NCBI GenBank assembly: GCA_964017185.1
Contig: OZ024884.1
Location: 19,562,048-19,626,047 of the forward strand
Source of the DNA: Rugalucina vietnamica
Lineage: Eukaryota; Mollusca; Bivalvia; Lucinida; Lucinidae
Direction: 5' to 3'
Length of the DNA: 64,000 nt
The position numbers and the translations under genes are program-made. The notes beneath the pieces were generated by a model. The model saw only the letters and a list, made by a program, of their open reading frames with translations, made no database searches and was not told the DNA's origin. Below are positions 35,500-47,658 of the stretch, piece by piece (the stretch's first letter is position 1; every line of letters starts with the position of its first letter).

Positions 35500-36350
35500 T
35501 TAAAAATAGTATTTCTGTTTGGTTTATTATATTTGTAACAAATAATAGGCGGTTCTGAATTTTGGAAGTAGGTAGGTATAGACTGTGTCACTGATTTACA
35601 TTGTATCTTGGAATATGCTTGGTAAATCAATAAAGTCAATTCCTTTATTAATGAAAGCCTGTTTAATGTGTATTTGCAGTTTTCATGCAATTCTTAATTG
35701 CCGTTTTAAAATTTCTGAAATATTTAGAAATAACACCTCGAAGTCAAAACAACAAAAATGATCTTCAAATAATGCTCCGATAAAATAGCATCCTGGATAT
35801 CAAAGAATAAAAAATGTTATTCAGCGGACATATGCGTTAAGATGTGTCTGTCATTAGAGAAAAATCGACTTTGCTATTTACAAACGTCTGTCAATAGATA
35901 CTCCATGTTATCGTCCAATTTGTAATTTGGCAAGAATTTTGTGAATACACGTTAAAGCTGTTGAGAAAGTTCGCTCCGCAGTTTTCCAAAAATATTAAAT
36001 GATATATTTATGACTTCGGACTAGGAAGACTCCCCTAAGTTCAACCTACATAATTATTACTTGATTTGCCTTAGTTTATGTTTCTTAATATATGTACATT
36101 TCGGGAAAGCCGATGAGCACATAAACCGAATTAAACTCATAGCAAGTGTACTTCCATGTTACATACCTAGCTGGGGTTATACTGTCTCGCCATGTTTCAC
36201 GACTATTATATGCTCTTTATTTTTTCTCATGTTGTTTACTTTTGTAAACCTGAGATGTGGAAATAAACTTGTAAACTTGTATAAGTAATTTATTGTTTCC
36301 TCAAAAACAATATAGTAGTTGAAAGGATGTCTAACGTCGAGTTACTCCAC
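35500..36350. other. Intergenic, no supported gene
   Basis: AT-rich; the 75-codon frame at 36061-36288 is hydrophobic but unrecognised. No repeat clearly seen. Confidence 0.4.
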
Positions 36351-36354
36351 CCTG

Positions 36355-36480
36355 GGCTCGTTTCACAAAGCGTTTTAAGACATATTTTCTCCTAAGTTTG
36401 AACTTAGGACTAATTTCGGTTAAGATATATTTCATTCTTAAGATGTCCTAACTTTAGTCCTAACAATAGGACACAACTTA
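36355..36480. repeat. Dispersed repeat with GGGCTCGTTTCACAAAGC end
   Basis: GGGCTCGTTTCACAAAGCGTTTTAAGACAT, then alternating CTTAGGAC/GTCCTAA blocks with internal inverted symmetry. The form is that of a common short invertebrate TIR repeat; the other end is not defined. Confidence 0.4.
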
Positions 36481-36679
36481 TGATTGATCTTATTTAATAG
36501 TAAACTAAAATGGCGGACGTGTTTATGTGAGAGCGAAAAACAACAAAATATTACCTAGACTGGATTGGAACTCGCATCGCTTGAACAGAATACAACATAG
36601 CTTAACACTGAGCTACCAAGTCATACTTTTTTCATTGGTTCAGTATTGATAAAGGCCAATAGAATATATTTTATTTTTA

Positions 36680-37395
36680 GTTAATGCTTAACGCCCAAGT
36701 CAACAGCTATGTTCAAGCCTAAGACGTTGCCTCCATTTCATGGGACGTTCACACAAAAGTAGGAAGCCATGGCATCCACAATGTGCTTCAAATATACTCA
36801 GCCAAACTAATAACGCAACATCGATTTATTTGTTATGTTATACAAATCAACTTTATTTCCACTCGATTAGATTGCCGGGCGATTGACACATCTAACAACA
36901 TCTGGTTGTAACATTCCGTATTATGCGTCTCAAGAAATTAATCATTTTTCAAGATCCAAAAGGAAGCAATGTGTATTAAAACTGAGTTCCAGAATCTCTC
37001 AGGAGACGCATGCCACCAACTTAACACTTTGGCCATTCTCATTCGAGCTCAATGGTCGATACTCTGAAAACCAAACACTTTTGTACCCTATTAATTCATA
37101 GGCGATTGCTGACCATATGTATGATAGACTGTCTTACATTTCATTGAAATGCGAAAACATGCCATTGAATGCGAAAACATGCCATATGCGTTGTGTTTGG
37201 CTCAGTATAAAGTACCAATGTAAGACTTATGTGTATGGATGGTTTTACTTAACCACGGTTTCTAGGCAGGCTCAGACCTGAGCGGTTAACCAGTAGCCTA
37301 ATCAGTTGGCCAGTCAGTAGCGTATATTATAAGCTTTGCTTGTAGCGGTATAAGCAGCCCATCTATTATTTCTCAGGGCCCCAATGGGCCCAATT
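36680..37395 (+). repeat. Dispersed repeat R1, copy b, interrupted
   Basis: The left part 36680-36796 matches 15040-15150 and the right part 37206-37395 matches 15165-15372. The gap is a 409 bp TIR element. Confidence 0.6.
36797..37205. mobile_element. 409 bp mariner-type MITE in R1
   Basis: The terminal inverted repeats CTCAGCCAAAC (36797) and GTTTGGCTCAG (ending 37205) are flanked by TA on both sides (36795-36796, 37206-37207), the duplication typical of Tc1/mariner. The same right end (TTTGGCTCAGTA) appears at ~56323. No transposase. Confidence 0.65.
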
Positions 37396-37802
37396 TTTAT
37401 TTTAACATCATGAGCTGTATACATAATTGCGAGTATAACTAGACCTAAGTTCAATATGGCAAATTGACTAAATTTCCCCAAGTGATAAACAGATTGGCCG
37501 CTCGATGCATCAAGTTTATCATACAGTGTATAAGACAAACACTGGTGTTAAAGAGATTTAGTTTCGCTTTGCAGACGAAATAGTCTAAAGCATTACAGTG
37601 AAACAGATGGTAGATCTAAGTACATGTATTTATATTGCAACAGAAAGAAAAAAAAAGAAAAGAAAGAAGAGAGAAAAATGGATTCGATCTCGGATCGACT
37701 GGTTCATATTGTGGCAAAAATACTATTTCAATTACTTGAATAAATCCACTGAAATATCACCAATATTAAATCAATTCTATTATTTAACATGCTTGAAACT
37801 AA

Positions 37803-38438
37803 CTGTTTTGTGTTTGACCTTGAATTGTGATAAATCTTATGAGCAAGTCAAAACCTCAAACATAAGACAAGTCTTACCGTTAAGATAGATCACAAGTCAC
37901 TCCTAAGATTAGTCTCGATCATAAGATAATATTATATCTTTCCATAAGCACCCAAATAATAGTCTGGATTTGCCATTTATTACTTTTGAAGCATTGAAAC
38001 TGAGCTACCAAGATTTGTTTTGCGCGGAACGAACTTTCTTAAGACCCTTTACAGTTTTAAACATACATCGCTGTCATATTTCTGTTCTGTTTCATGAGAA
38101 ATCATAAAAATTGAAAATATCTGTTTTGTGTTTGACCATGAATTGTGATAAATCTTATGAGCAAGTCAAAACCTCAAACATAAGACAAGTATTACGGTTA
38201 AGATAGATCACAAGTCACTCCTAAGATTAGTCTCAATCATAAGAAAATATTATATCTTTCCATAAGCACCCAAATAATAGTCTGGATTTGCCATTTATTA
38301 CTTTTGAAGCATTGAAACTGAGCTACCAAGATTTGTTTTGCGCGGAACGAACTTTCTTAAGACCCTTTACAGTTTTAAACATACATCGCTGTCATATTTC
38401 TGATCTGTTTCATGAGAAATCATAAAAATTGAAAATAT
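37803..38438. repeat. 318 bp near-identical tandem duplication
   Basis: 37803-38120 and 38121-38438 are almost identical, with only a few single-base differences in the compared text. The unit includes CTGTTTTGTGTTTGACC and AACTGAGCTACCAAGATTTG. Confidence 0.9.
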
Positions 38439-38490
38439 TTCACACAATGATTTTTTTTCTAATGATTTTTTTTCTAAAGAAAGAAAGAAG

Positions 38491-38524
<34 letters not shown>

Positions 38525-38715
38525 TGGTTACCCCCACAAACTGTGTCATTTTGATCATTTTGAAGCGTTCCACCTACATTTCAAGATATCTTAACTTAAA
38601 TAAGACGGTCATTTAAAAATACAATAACGAAATCAACAAGAATAGTATCGAGAGTCCTTAATTCAACAGTTTTTGAATCACATCGGTAATAACATTAGAA
38701 TTCCTTAGTTTTCTG
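38439..38715. other. Short spacer with poly-A
   Basis: An A-rich tract at 38488-38522; otherwise nothing seen. No AATAAA in minus orientation is evident for the adjacent gene. Confidence 0.5.
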
Positions 38716-39219
38716 TCAAGGTCTGTAATACATGATTCTAACTGCTGTGCTACTGTTCCCGTCTTCACCCTGTTTAATAAGGGTTATAGTCGGTCTACGG
38801 CTTTGTCCAACTTTGACAACCTGTACAAACCTGTCTCCAACCCGACCGTACACCGCCTTGTGTTGAAACGGCGGATAAGAAGCTTCCCTAACAGACACCG
38901 GTCTCAAAGCCATAAAATCCTCAACAGCGGTTTGAAAATTCCCGTCCTTTCTGTATTGGCGTACGTTTTTCTCGTAGGATCGGAGACGTTTAGCTCCACT
39001 CGTCAGTTTTGTCACGGCATCTGTCCCTTCTTTCATTAGGTCAAATCTTGCGCGTTTCTGTCTTCTTAGACTTTCCGGGTGTTTCATACCGTGTCCGGAA
39101 TATATTATCTGATTCAGATGGTTTACATCATATCCGCTGTCCAATATGGCGGCATCATTGCAAATTGGTTGCACGGTTACAGCTGTAACAATAGTCATAT
39201 AGCAAACGACGGCTTTCAT
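38716..39219 (-). CDS. Secreted family member 2, toxin-domain-like
   Basis: An intact, intronless 167-residue ORF on the minus strand. Residues 1-20 look like a signal peptide (MKAVVCYMTIVTAVT...). A variable segment with a basic RRQKRAR stretch (52-58) follows, then a helix-like DLMKEGTDAVTKLTSGAKR (60-78). The conserved C-terminal region has NVRQY (85-89), GNFQTAVEDF (93-102), VGDRFVQV (127-134), RPTITLIKQ (142-150) and RIMYY (161-165). Apart from C6 and C20 in the signal region there is no cysteine, unusual for an animal secreted protein. The order TAV-x-DF, then VG, then RPT-x-x-(L/I), then a closing R-I-x-Y strand recalls a C-terminal domain of bacterial polymorphic toxins, from memory only. 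Function unknown. Confidence 0.7.
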   Translation of the reverse strand: MKAVVCYMTIVTAVTVQPICNDAAILDSGYDVNHLNQIIYSGHGMKHPESLRRQKRARFDLMKEGTDAVTKLTSGAKRLRSYEKNVRQYRKDGNFQTAVEDFMALRPVSVREASYPPFQHKAVYGRVGDRFVQVVKVGQSRRPTITLIKQGEDGNSSTAVRIMYYRP

Positions 39220-39620
39220 ATTTCTGCAATAAAATGCAACACATTGAAATGCTTAAATTAAACAAATTTACATTCAGGGTATATTAGGGGAATGGATACG
39301 CGTTCATGTAAATAAAATCAAAGACCCGATCCACGTTATTACGGTTGTTTCTTGACTTATTTGACTGAACATATAATGATCTATAATATACATGTACATA
39401 ATTTGAAGCGTTGCATACATATTCTACATAAAGCCCAACATGTAACTAAGAACATACCGGTATGAATTCAGCCCTTCTTATCATGTTAGAAAAACCATCT
39501 TTTTACATGTGTAATAGTATACTTTGTTTGAACACTTCATAATGATTTGCATATATGTATCTATTTCAACAGTTACGTGAAACAACGCCGGTAATTTGAT
39601 AGAAACTAAATCGCTAGCAT
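39220..39620. other. Upstream region of secreted family member 2
   Basis: Likely promoter side of the minus-strand gene. No recognisable element beyond AT-rich sequence. Confidence 0.4.
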
Positions 39621-39621
39621 C

Positions 39622-39740
39622 ATGGGCGGATCCAGAGGGGGGATATGCCAGATTATTAATTTTTGCCATGTTGAAATTTTCCGTCAGACCCCTTCTGGGA
39701 ATTTTGACACCCCGAGGAAATTTTCTGAATCCGCGCATAA
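39622..39740. mobile_element. ~115 bp MITE-like repeat
   Basis: The imperfect inverted ends ATGGGCGGATCCAGAGG and TTTCTGAATCCGCGCAT enclose ~80 bp. A form I know to be widespread in invertebrates. Target duplication not resolved. Confidence 0.45.
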
Positions 39741-40124
39741 GCATCAAGCAGAATCTCCAAGCGACATGTGCAGACCAGTGTCTTCACGAATCCTTGTAGG
39801 GTATTCGAAGATAACCTAGAAGTTCCAATCGGCTTTATGGCTTTGCTGATTGAGCTTAAAAGTTGAGACTGAGCGGGCGTCCATACATTCACATTTTTGA
39901 AAATGAAGTCCTTCGAGACAAACTCGTCTATTGCAATCACATTTTAGCATATGCGTCCATAAGGCTGGATAAAATGTTGCAATTAGGCCATATCGAAAAA
40001 AACCTCTGGTTTCCATGGCAATGTGTTTTTCTTGCCTGCCGTTCCTGCTACAGGTATTCCGTTTTGATCTCTCCAAGAATGGAGATCGCAGTATAGGTGT
40101 AGAGAACACTGAGTTCGATACCAA

Positions 40125-40245
40125 CCTCGTCCGTGTAGTCTCCTTGAGTAAGACCCTTCAATCTTCCAATAGTACTTGTTTATACCCAGGAAGTGGTGGC
40201 TCCGTCCCGACATGACTGAAAAATTGTTGACGTGACGTGCTTAAG
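40125..40245 (+). mobile_element. SINE fragment
   Basis: CCTTGAGTAAGAC, then ATACCCAGGAAGTGG-GGCTCCGTCCCGACATGACTG, matches the body of the SINE at 56138-56310. The tRNA-like head is missing or diverged. Confidence 0.5.
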
Positions 40246-40566
40246 CAATAATCCGTAACCAAATCTCCCCAAGAATACATCTAGATCTTCATTGCGTTAC
40301 ACATTCCCTGAAAGAGTTATATTGATCAAAAACAGCTTATTTGAATGGATCATGCTGATGCGCAAGAATAAAAATTTATTTTCTCCTCCGCAAATAAATA
40401 TAGACCTAGTCTTTTCTCTATCGGTCCTTAATATTGGTTCTTGCCTGGCAAAACTATCACAATTCAAGAACCATTCTCCAGAGTAATAAAGAACAAAACA
40501 CAATGTTTTGACATGCCGTTGTAACTTCATTTTTCGATTTAGTGACATCGCCATCACAGACTAAAT

Positions 40567-40800
40567 GAGCCGCCTCATGGGAAAACCAACAATCTGCATA
40601 GGCGAAAACAAAGACGCAGATCAGCTTCGCGGTAACCGCGAAGCTGATCAGCGCCTTTGTTTTCGCTACTCGGATAGTATAATTCCTCTTCTACTTAAAT
40701 CCGTAATTTTAAGCTTCTAGCTCTTTTCTGTGCTTGTACAGCCCGGTTTGTGTCGGACCTGTTCGGAAACCACATTGTTGGTTTTCCCACAAGGTGGCTC
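40567..40800 (+). mobile_element. 234 bp MITE, copy 1 (AAAT duplication)
   Basis: The ends GAGCCGCCTCATGGGAAAAC and GGTTTTCCCACAAGGTGGCTC are inverted. It is flanked by AAAT (40563-40566 and 40801-40804). An internal hairpin centres on GATCAGCTTCGCGGTAACCG. The length equals that of copies 2 and 4 exactly. Confidence 0.9.
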
Positions 40801-40804
40801 AAAT

Positions 40805-41930
40805 TAATGGTGATTAACGGTGTTTAATATGACGGCAACCTTCCGACGTTGCGATGGTCGTACTTGGCAGCCGTACGAAATCTCCATTTGTGATCGCAGA
40901 CGTCTTACGGCTGATGTGAAACAAGCTTCAGCGATTATAGGGAGTCTGGGAACAACTTTTCCCAGAAGGCACATGACGTCAAAATGACGTCAGATCGACG
41001 TCATTTTGACGTCATGTGCCTGCTGGGTTATTTCCTACAGCCTTATAACTGATTACATATGCGACAGTTGCTATACTGGTAGTCAGCCGCGTTGGTAATG
41101 TGCATTTTTAACATTTAACATTTCAAAATGATTGACGCGCAAGGTATTGCTAGAGGGAACGAGTCCATTTTAAAAACAAAAACGGGGAGGACGTAATAAG
41201 AACCTGGCGTGAATGTGGTGACATCGCGTCAGATGTTCAGGCACAAATTCAATTTTTTTCACGTTCTTGGTAAAAATTTAAAATGCTGCCATGTCAACAT
41301 TCAGTGTAAAAAGTTATAGGTAGCGTGTTGTTTGTATTATAAAAATACTATAGAAATAGTAAATTACTGATTTTTATATGTAAGTTTAGTTCAGAAAATG
41401 CAAAATCACGCTATATTAATATATGAAAATTAATTCGAATCAGAAATAGAAAATAATCAAAGCATAATCTCTTCCGGATCTTAAAAAATGTAAAACTCCC
41501 GATTTTTTACATAAACATACATACGTGTTTTTTTCCGAATCCTAACTTTCATGTCAGAATACATATTTTTAGATTTTGGTGTGCATGGCGTTTAAGTTCA
41601 TAAACCAATCTTTCATGCGCTATTAAAAATGATTCTGCGTTCACTATCAAATATTTACATTTCCTCCTTAGATGAACCATTAGATGTTCATCTGTGTTCA
41701 TACTTCCATGAACAACATTGTGTCACGCGACGTGATGTAATCCAAACTTGACGTCAAAAACATGAATCTCGCCAATCTGATTGGACGTTGTAAACGTCGA
41801 CGCCGTTCCGCTGTTTGAACACACACTGTGTGTAGATTCTCTGTTTGCTGGTAAATGTGACCGCCTTGGTGATTTTTCAACAAGCGATAGAGAGAAATGA
41901 ATGTAAATATAAGCAATGAGTTTAATCTTT
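40805..41930. other. Intergenic with small inverted repeats
   Basis: Contains TGACGTCAT-type palindromes around 40975-41020 (AAGGCACATGACGTCAAAATG mirrored by CATTTTGACGTCATGTGCCT). A short GGAGGACGTAATAAGAACC stretch near 41188 resembles the ACGTCC repeat family. No gene supported. Confidence 0.45.
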
Positions 41931-41935
41931 CTGTT

Positions 41936-42042
41936 GTTCATGGAGCTATGAACCGCAGTGGGTCGCTAGCAAAGCTTACATGAACCCCTTCGGGGTTCAT
42001 TCACTTTGCACGCGACCCACTGCGGTTCATAGCTCCATGAAC
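41936..42042. repeat. 107 bp near-perfect hairpin
   Basis: GTTCATGGAGCTATGAACCG at 41936 is mirrored by CGGTTCATAGCTCCATGAAC ending at 42042. The arms include GCAGTGGGTCGC and a short central stem GAACCCCTTCGGGGTTC. Confidence 0.9.
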
Positions 42043-42349
42043 ACCAGAAAAATGAAATTCATTTCTTAACAAAACTGTGTGGATTTTCCGTGATCTTAAA
42101 AAATGTAACATTTTGACGTTTTAGTCGATTTGACGTTACGTTACGCCAGCCCGCCTATTTGAACAAGGCATTAAAGCGAGGTGTTTACTCACAGTCTGGC
42201 ATTGACATACCTGGCTGGTGTTACTGTACTGATGAATATTTTAATGCTCGTAGCTGTCGCTACAAATTGAAATTAAAGCGCATGTAAAATACGCAATGGA
42301 CCGCGCTTTACCCGCGATGCCGGCTTCAATTTTCTTGTAACGTTATTGT

Positions 42350-42830
42350 GAACGAACATTTGACGCGACGTCGGTACGAACCTACAGAGGACGTGTTGGG
42401 AACCGCAAGGACGCAGTGAAGTCTTCTAGGACGTGGTATGGACATACGAGAAGCGTGGTAGGGTCTTATCGAGAACCTGATAGACGCAGCGCGGACGTAG
42501 TGAGGTCTTGATGGTCTCAACAGGTTCGTATACCACGTCCATGAAGACCTTACTACGTTTGCAATACGTTCTTACTACGTCCTTCAAGTTCCTACTACGC
42601 CCTTACCACGTCCTTACTGCGTTCTTATTCCACCCCGTCCTCGCCACGTTTCTTTTGAGCATGTTCAAAATTTGACCTAGACCGTCACGTCCATCAAGAC
42701 CTCGCTACGTCCTTACTACGTTCCAGCCACGTCCTACAAGACCGTACCATGTCCTTACGGCTTCCTTTATTTTTAGGACGTAGTAAGGACGTGAGAACGT
42801 GACCCCGTGTAGACGTACGTAACATTTTGG
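42350..42830. mobile_element. ACGTCC foldback repeat, partial copy
   Basis: GGACGTGTTGGGAACC and GAGGTCTTGATGG blocks (42385-42515) face an inverted array of CACGTCCTTACTACG-type units (42530-42790). The right end reads GTGTAGACGTACGTAACA, a diverged form of the Harbinger-type end at 54652. The left end is missing. Confidence 0.55.
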
Positions 42831-43218
42831 TAATCAACCCTAAGAAGGGTTTTCATAAATAATTATATTATAAGCTCGAAGCGGGGCTATAATATAATAC
42901 TGGATTCATCCTGTCTTTCCGTTGCCTCAAGTTGATTCAATAAAGTTTATATAGACTACCATTACATTTACATATCGAGTACTATAGAAACTTTTATTAT
43001 AATTACCAGCGTGTTCGTGAAATTAAATTCGATATGATTATACGATTTTTTTTTTAAAATATGTGCATTTATTTTATTTTTTTTTTTCACAATTGACATC
43101 AATAAAAAGAAACTTTTTTACAGTTATCTTTAGTAGTAGGTTTTGCATAGTATTTTCCCTTGACTCTTGAAACAAGTAAACGTTTTTAAAAAGTATCGAT
43201 TATGTTTTACGAAGTAGT

Positions 43219-43452
43219 ACAGGTGAGGCTTGTATAGGGTATTTTGGGATACGGGATATTAGCCTATTTTTTTAAGGGATACTGGGATATTTGTGTTTTT
43301 TTTTATTTTGGGATATGGGATATTCAGGAATTATGGGATATTGGAATTAATTTTGGGATACGAGTTAAATTAATTTTGGGATATGGGATATTTTGGACGG
43401 TTTATTTTGGGATATGGGATATTGCCTAACCCCCTAACAAAGCCTCACAGGT
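43219..43452. mobile_element. Small TIR repeat made of GGGATATGGGATATT units
   Basis: The ends CAGGTGAGGCTTGTATAGGG and CCCTAACAAAGCCTCACAGG are inverted. The interior repeats TTTTGGGATA(C/T)GGGATATT about six times. The ORF here is a by-product of the repeat. Confidence 0.6.
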
Positions 43453-43664
43453 GAGACAGAGTGAATGCCAAAGCAGTCTGTCATACAATAATTTGACAAT
43501 CAGGGCCCAGTTGTTCAAACTGAACGACACCGTTAGATAATGATTCATTAAAATTTCAAACATGAATATTACAAATGTACAGTTATTTTTGTTGATAAAA
43601 TGTGAGAATCCTTTATAATGCCCGAGGCGGTTCTAACGTGTATCCACAATCTATGTTTTGATTC

Positions 43665-44425
43665 ATGAAAAAAAAAAAGAAACTGAAAGGCCCCCAGAGT
43701 GTGACAATACTTGAAGTTTCATTACAACGCTATTGGCTAAGGAACTGGAAACAACGTAGTGGCTAAGACCCCACAGTTTCTCGGTGGGAAATGTTATAAT
43801 ATGGTCGTAAGACTCGTAACTGTCATTCTCAAAGTAGGTTTGAGGTCTAAATTATTGTATGAAGATGTTTTAGAGCTCCGTTAGTGAAATTAAAAAACAA
43901 ATACATCGTATTTATGCACCTATCAATGTTTTTCTTCGAGGGAGGGGAGGGGGGGTGTTGGGGGTTACATGGGGAATTAGACAAAAAATTTATCCCAGTC
44001 CCTGGGAATTAGACAGAGTACCATGACCCAGGGATGGTAAATTGGATGCTTTACAAGGAAGTTGTGCGTAAAAATATACAGCGAAATCGATGACCCACAT
44101 GGAATTTAGGACATCACAATGCGATCAATGATTGGGGAATTAGACCCCTTTTTTCAAAATTGTTTAATTCCCACTGGAAATCCCGTCGCCCCTCCCCTCT
44201 CGGAGAAAACATTCGTCGCGAACAGTGGCAGTGATTTACCGTTATTGGCGTAAAAATGCTAAAAACAGGAGGAGCAGGGAATAGAAATTATTAACTATTT
44301 AATGCCAAAATGCATGTAATAGAAAAAAGAAGCAGCCAGAGTTTTGCAAATTTGACTTTTACGCGTGTTTTTGCGCGGTGTGACATCGTCGCTTGATTTC
44401 GCAGTGCAATAATTAAAGATAGTAT
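43665..44425. repeat. LIR3 left arm
   Basis: The reverse complement of 46308-47065 over ~760 bp at high similarity. Shared blocks include AAACTGAAAGGCCCCCAGAG, CCACAGTTTCTCGGTGGGAA, TTTATGCACCTATCAATG and TTTTGCGCGGTGTGACATCG. Confidence 0.8.
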
Positions 44426-44454
44426 GCTTATTCAAACCTCAACAAAAATACATC

Positions 44455-45672
44455 TCGGATACCGAAGCCCCCTTTTTAGATCTACATCTTTCTGTTGCAA
44501 ATGGATTTGTTTCTTCTAAAATTTATGATAAGCGCAATGACTTTGATTTTGATATAGTAAATTTTCCGTTTTTGGATGGTGACGTTCCTCGTCGTGCTTC
44601 TTATGGTGTATACATTTCGTAACTTATTAGGTTTGCTAGAGTCTGCAATCATGTTACAGACTTCAACGCTCGAAATAAATGTTTAACGGCCAAACTTCTC
44701 CAACACGGCTATCGGTATCATAAACTTCGAAAAACCTTTTCTAAATTTTATCGTAGACATTATGAATTGATTTCCAAATACAATGTTGGGTTAAAGACGC
44801 TTTTAAATGAGGGCCTTTCGGAACAGAATTTTATGGTGACTTGGTTTACAAATTTAAGAAACTGATAGGAAGTAATGATTTTTCTTTTCAGTTTAGAAAA
44901 TTCATAACACGTTACAGACGAATAGTTATAACTTGAATGTTATGCGACAGTCTGCATGCTTAGTTTTTAACCCAATCATGGTTGATAACTATGCTGCCTT
45001 CTTTAATTGCACGCCGGTGGGTCGGGGGTCAGACTCTATGATGGCCCGACTTAAAGCTATTCATTTTAGTTGGTTGGGGCCGGAGCTTCTTGCCTGTTGC
45101 TTGGCCCACCGGGGTCCAACTGATGTTTTTCTTTTGCTCCGGAGTTAGTAAGGTATTCGGCGCCCAGGGATCTCCATTGTCGGGCAGTTTACTGAATCTG
45201 TGAGTCCTGGTTTTTGATTCATCAGGATAGTTATCATGATTTATTTGTTTGTTCTTGATGATTCATTTACTAGTTAGAGATTCACCACGCGGACCGAACA
45301 ACTAACTAAATGTTATGAACCACTGCAGAAGCTGAGGGTGAGGTTATGGCCATGTAAAATCGATTTTTAAAAGCCCGCCAGTAACTTTGTGTTACTGATC
45401 GTTCCAAGTCGATACTTCTGTGGTGGTTCTTTTTGTTTCATGTCTTGGTGTTTTAAAGTTTTGAGCTGTTGGCGCCTTATGTATGTTTTTATAGTTTTAG
45501 TTAAGGTAACTGAGTGGCCACCTATTGGGAAAATAGCTGCTCATTCGGCTTACGAAATGTTTTCATGGTATAAGAACCTGATTGTAAGTTTGGTTTTTTC
45601 CCACCTCGGTTTTTAGAGTGGGAATTTTTTCTGATTGCGCCTTTTCCTGATCTTTGCCTACTTGTACCTTTT
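44455..45672 (+). mobile_element. Penelope-like retroelement, copy 2, 5'-truncated
   Basis: Starts inside the RT C-terminal region (TCGGATACCGAAGCCCC) and runs to the intact 3' end (GCCTACTTGTACC). The coding part has an in-frame stop in SYGVYIS*LIRFARV (near 44619), and frameshifts break it after 44815. The RT catalytic motif lies upstream and is absent. It sits between the arms of LIR3. Confidence 0.8.
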
Positions 45673-46307
45673 TTTTGAAAGAATTGTTAATGAACTTAGC
45701 ATTGGACCACACAAACATAGTTTGATATAAGCATGCAACTGCGGTTCAGATTGTTTTGAATAGAAGATAAAATACAAAATTCAAATCTTACGTTTTGCCC
45801 ATCTACGTTGAAAAACGTCTGACTCTCTTATCAGAGTGACTGGCAATAAATGCTGGTTTTGACATATAGTGCGTATAATTATAAGTATAAGGGTTTGAAG
45901 AAAAAATGATTGATATATTTACAATTTTAATAACTTTAATCATAGAGAATTAGCATTAAATTGTTACATCTTAACCACCCCCTGTGGTTAAGATTAAGCT
46001 AGCTGTTGGCGAAGGCGAGCACAGTAGGCGCGAAGCCTTGCTAGGGGGGTCTGGGGCATACTCCCCCAAGAAAAATTTGAAATCTTGGCACTGTTAAGCG
46101 TCTTTTTGGTACTTTTGGCGAGCAGATAGAACTGTCTAATCCAGAGTAATTTCAGAGCATATTCTGATTACAAGAAAACCCAAACTTTTTCCACAGACTT
46201 ATGCAAAAATGAATCTTGGATATCATTTTAGTGAAGCATCGCTGGGGGTGGGGGGGGGGGTCCATTGGCATGCTCCCCCGAGTAAATTTTGGAATATTGG
46301 TGGTATT

Positions 46308-46793
46308 ATTGCATTGCGAAATCAAGCGACGATGTCACACCGCGCAAAAACACGCGTAAAAGTCAACTTTGCAAAACTCTGGCTGTTTGTCTATTACATG
46401 CATTTTGGCATTAAATAGTTAATGATTACTATTCCCTGCTCCTCCTGTTTTTTAGCATTTTTACGCCAATAACGGTGAATCACTGCCACTGTTCGCGACG
46501 ACTGTTTTCTCCGAGAGGGGAGGGGCGACGGGATTTCCAGTAGGAATTTTGAAATAAAGGGGTCTCGATCATTGATCGCATTGTGATGTCCTAAATTCCC
46601 TGTTGGGTCATCAATTTCGCTGTATATTTTTACGCACAATTTCCTTGTAAAGCAGCTAATTTTCCATCCCTGGGCCATGGTACTCTGTCTAATTCCCAGG
46701 AACTGGGATAAATTTGTTGTCTAATTCCCCCTGTAACCCTCTCTCCCCCTCCCGAAGAAAAACATTGATAGGTGCATAAATACGATGTATTTG

Positions 46794-46827
<34 letters not shown>

Positions 46828-47065
46828 CAATACCGAAGCTCTAAAACGTCTTCGAACAATAATTTTGACATCAAAACCTACTTTGAGAATGACACTTACG
46901 AGTCTTACGACCATATTATAACATTTTCCCACCGAGAAACTGTGGGGTCTTCCAGCTCCTTAGCCAACTACGTTGTTTCCAGCTCCTTAGCCAATAGCGT
47001 TGTAATGAAACTTCAAGTATTGGCACACTCTGGGGGCCTTTCAGTTTCATTTTTTTTCATGAATC
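46308..47065. repeat. LIR3 right arm
   Basis: Inverted partner of 43665-44425. It differs by a poly-T/A expansion at 46795-46822. Confidence 0.8.
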
Positions 47066-47658
47066 GTACTCAAAGGCGTCCGATTTATCATTTGCGTATG
47101 TATAAACTACAAGACAGCGTACGATATCATAGAACGGATGAAAATAGTGTTTCACGAAAAATCATGAGATTTCGTGGTTCAGTGTCTCCACTTTGTCGAG
47201 GTTACACTTTTACTGGCTGCAGCTGGCGACATCGGATCTGTGACTCATTTGTGGGTCCCGCGCCGCCAAGCCAGTAGCTGTCATCATTGATAACCGGAAA
47301 ATGAAACTGTAAAACAACAACAAACCTGCACATGTGTTTCTCTATCCGCCATTTTCTTTCTTAGCCATAGCGTTGAAATTGCCTTAGCCTATACGTTCGT
47401 GCCTTAGCCAGTGCGTTTACGTTTACCTGTGTGCTGTTTATTGCAAGGGAATGTTTTCGTAATGAATCGATTTATGGGATTTTCTGTTTCTGCCATAATA
47501 TTCTAAATTGGTTATTATTTTTGGGTCATCGGAAATCTGAAACTACATTCAATGGAGTAATCGTCATGCTTCTTCAGTTCTTTGACAAAAGACAAAAGAA
47601 ATTAACTCGATTTCACTTCCGAATGTTTTCCATTGCTACCATTTAAAGACTAAAAAGT
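47066..47658. other. Intergenic, no supported gene
   Basis: Nothing recognised; repeated CCTTAGCCA-type words (near 47362-47410) echo those in LIR3. Confidence 0.4.
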
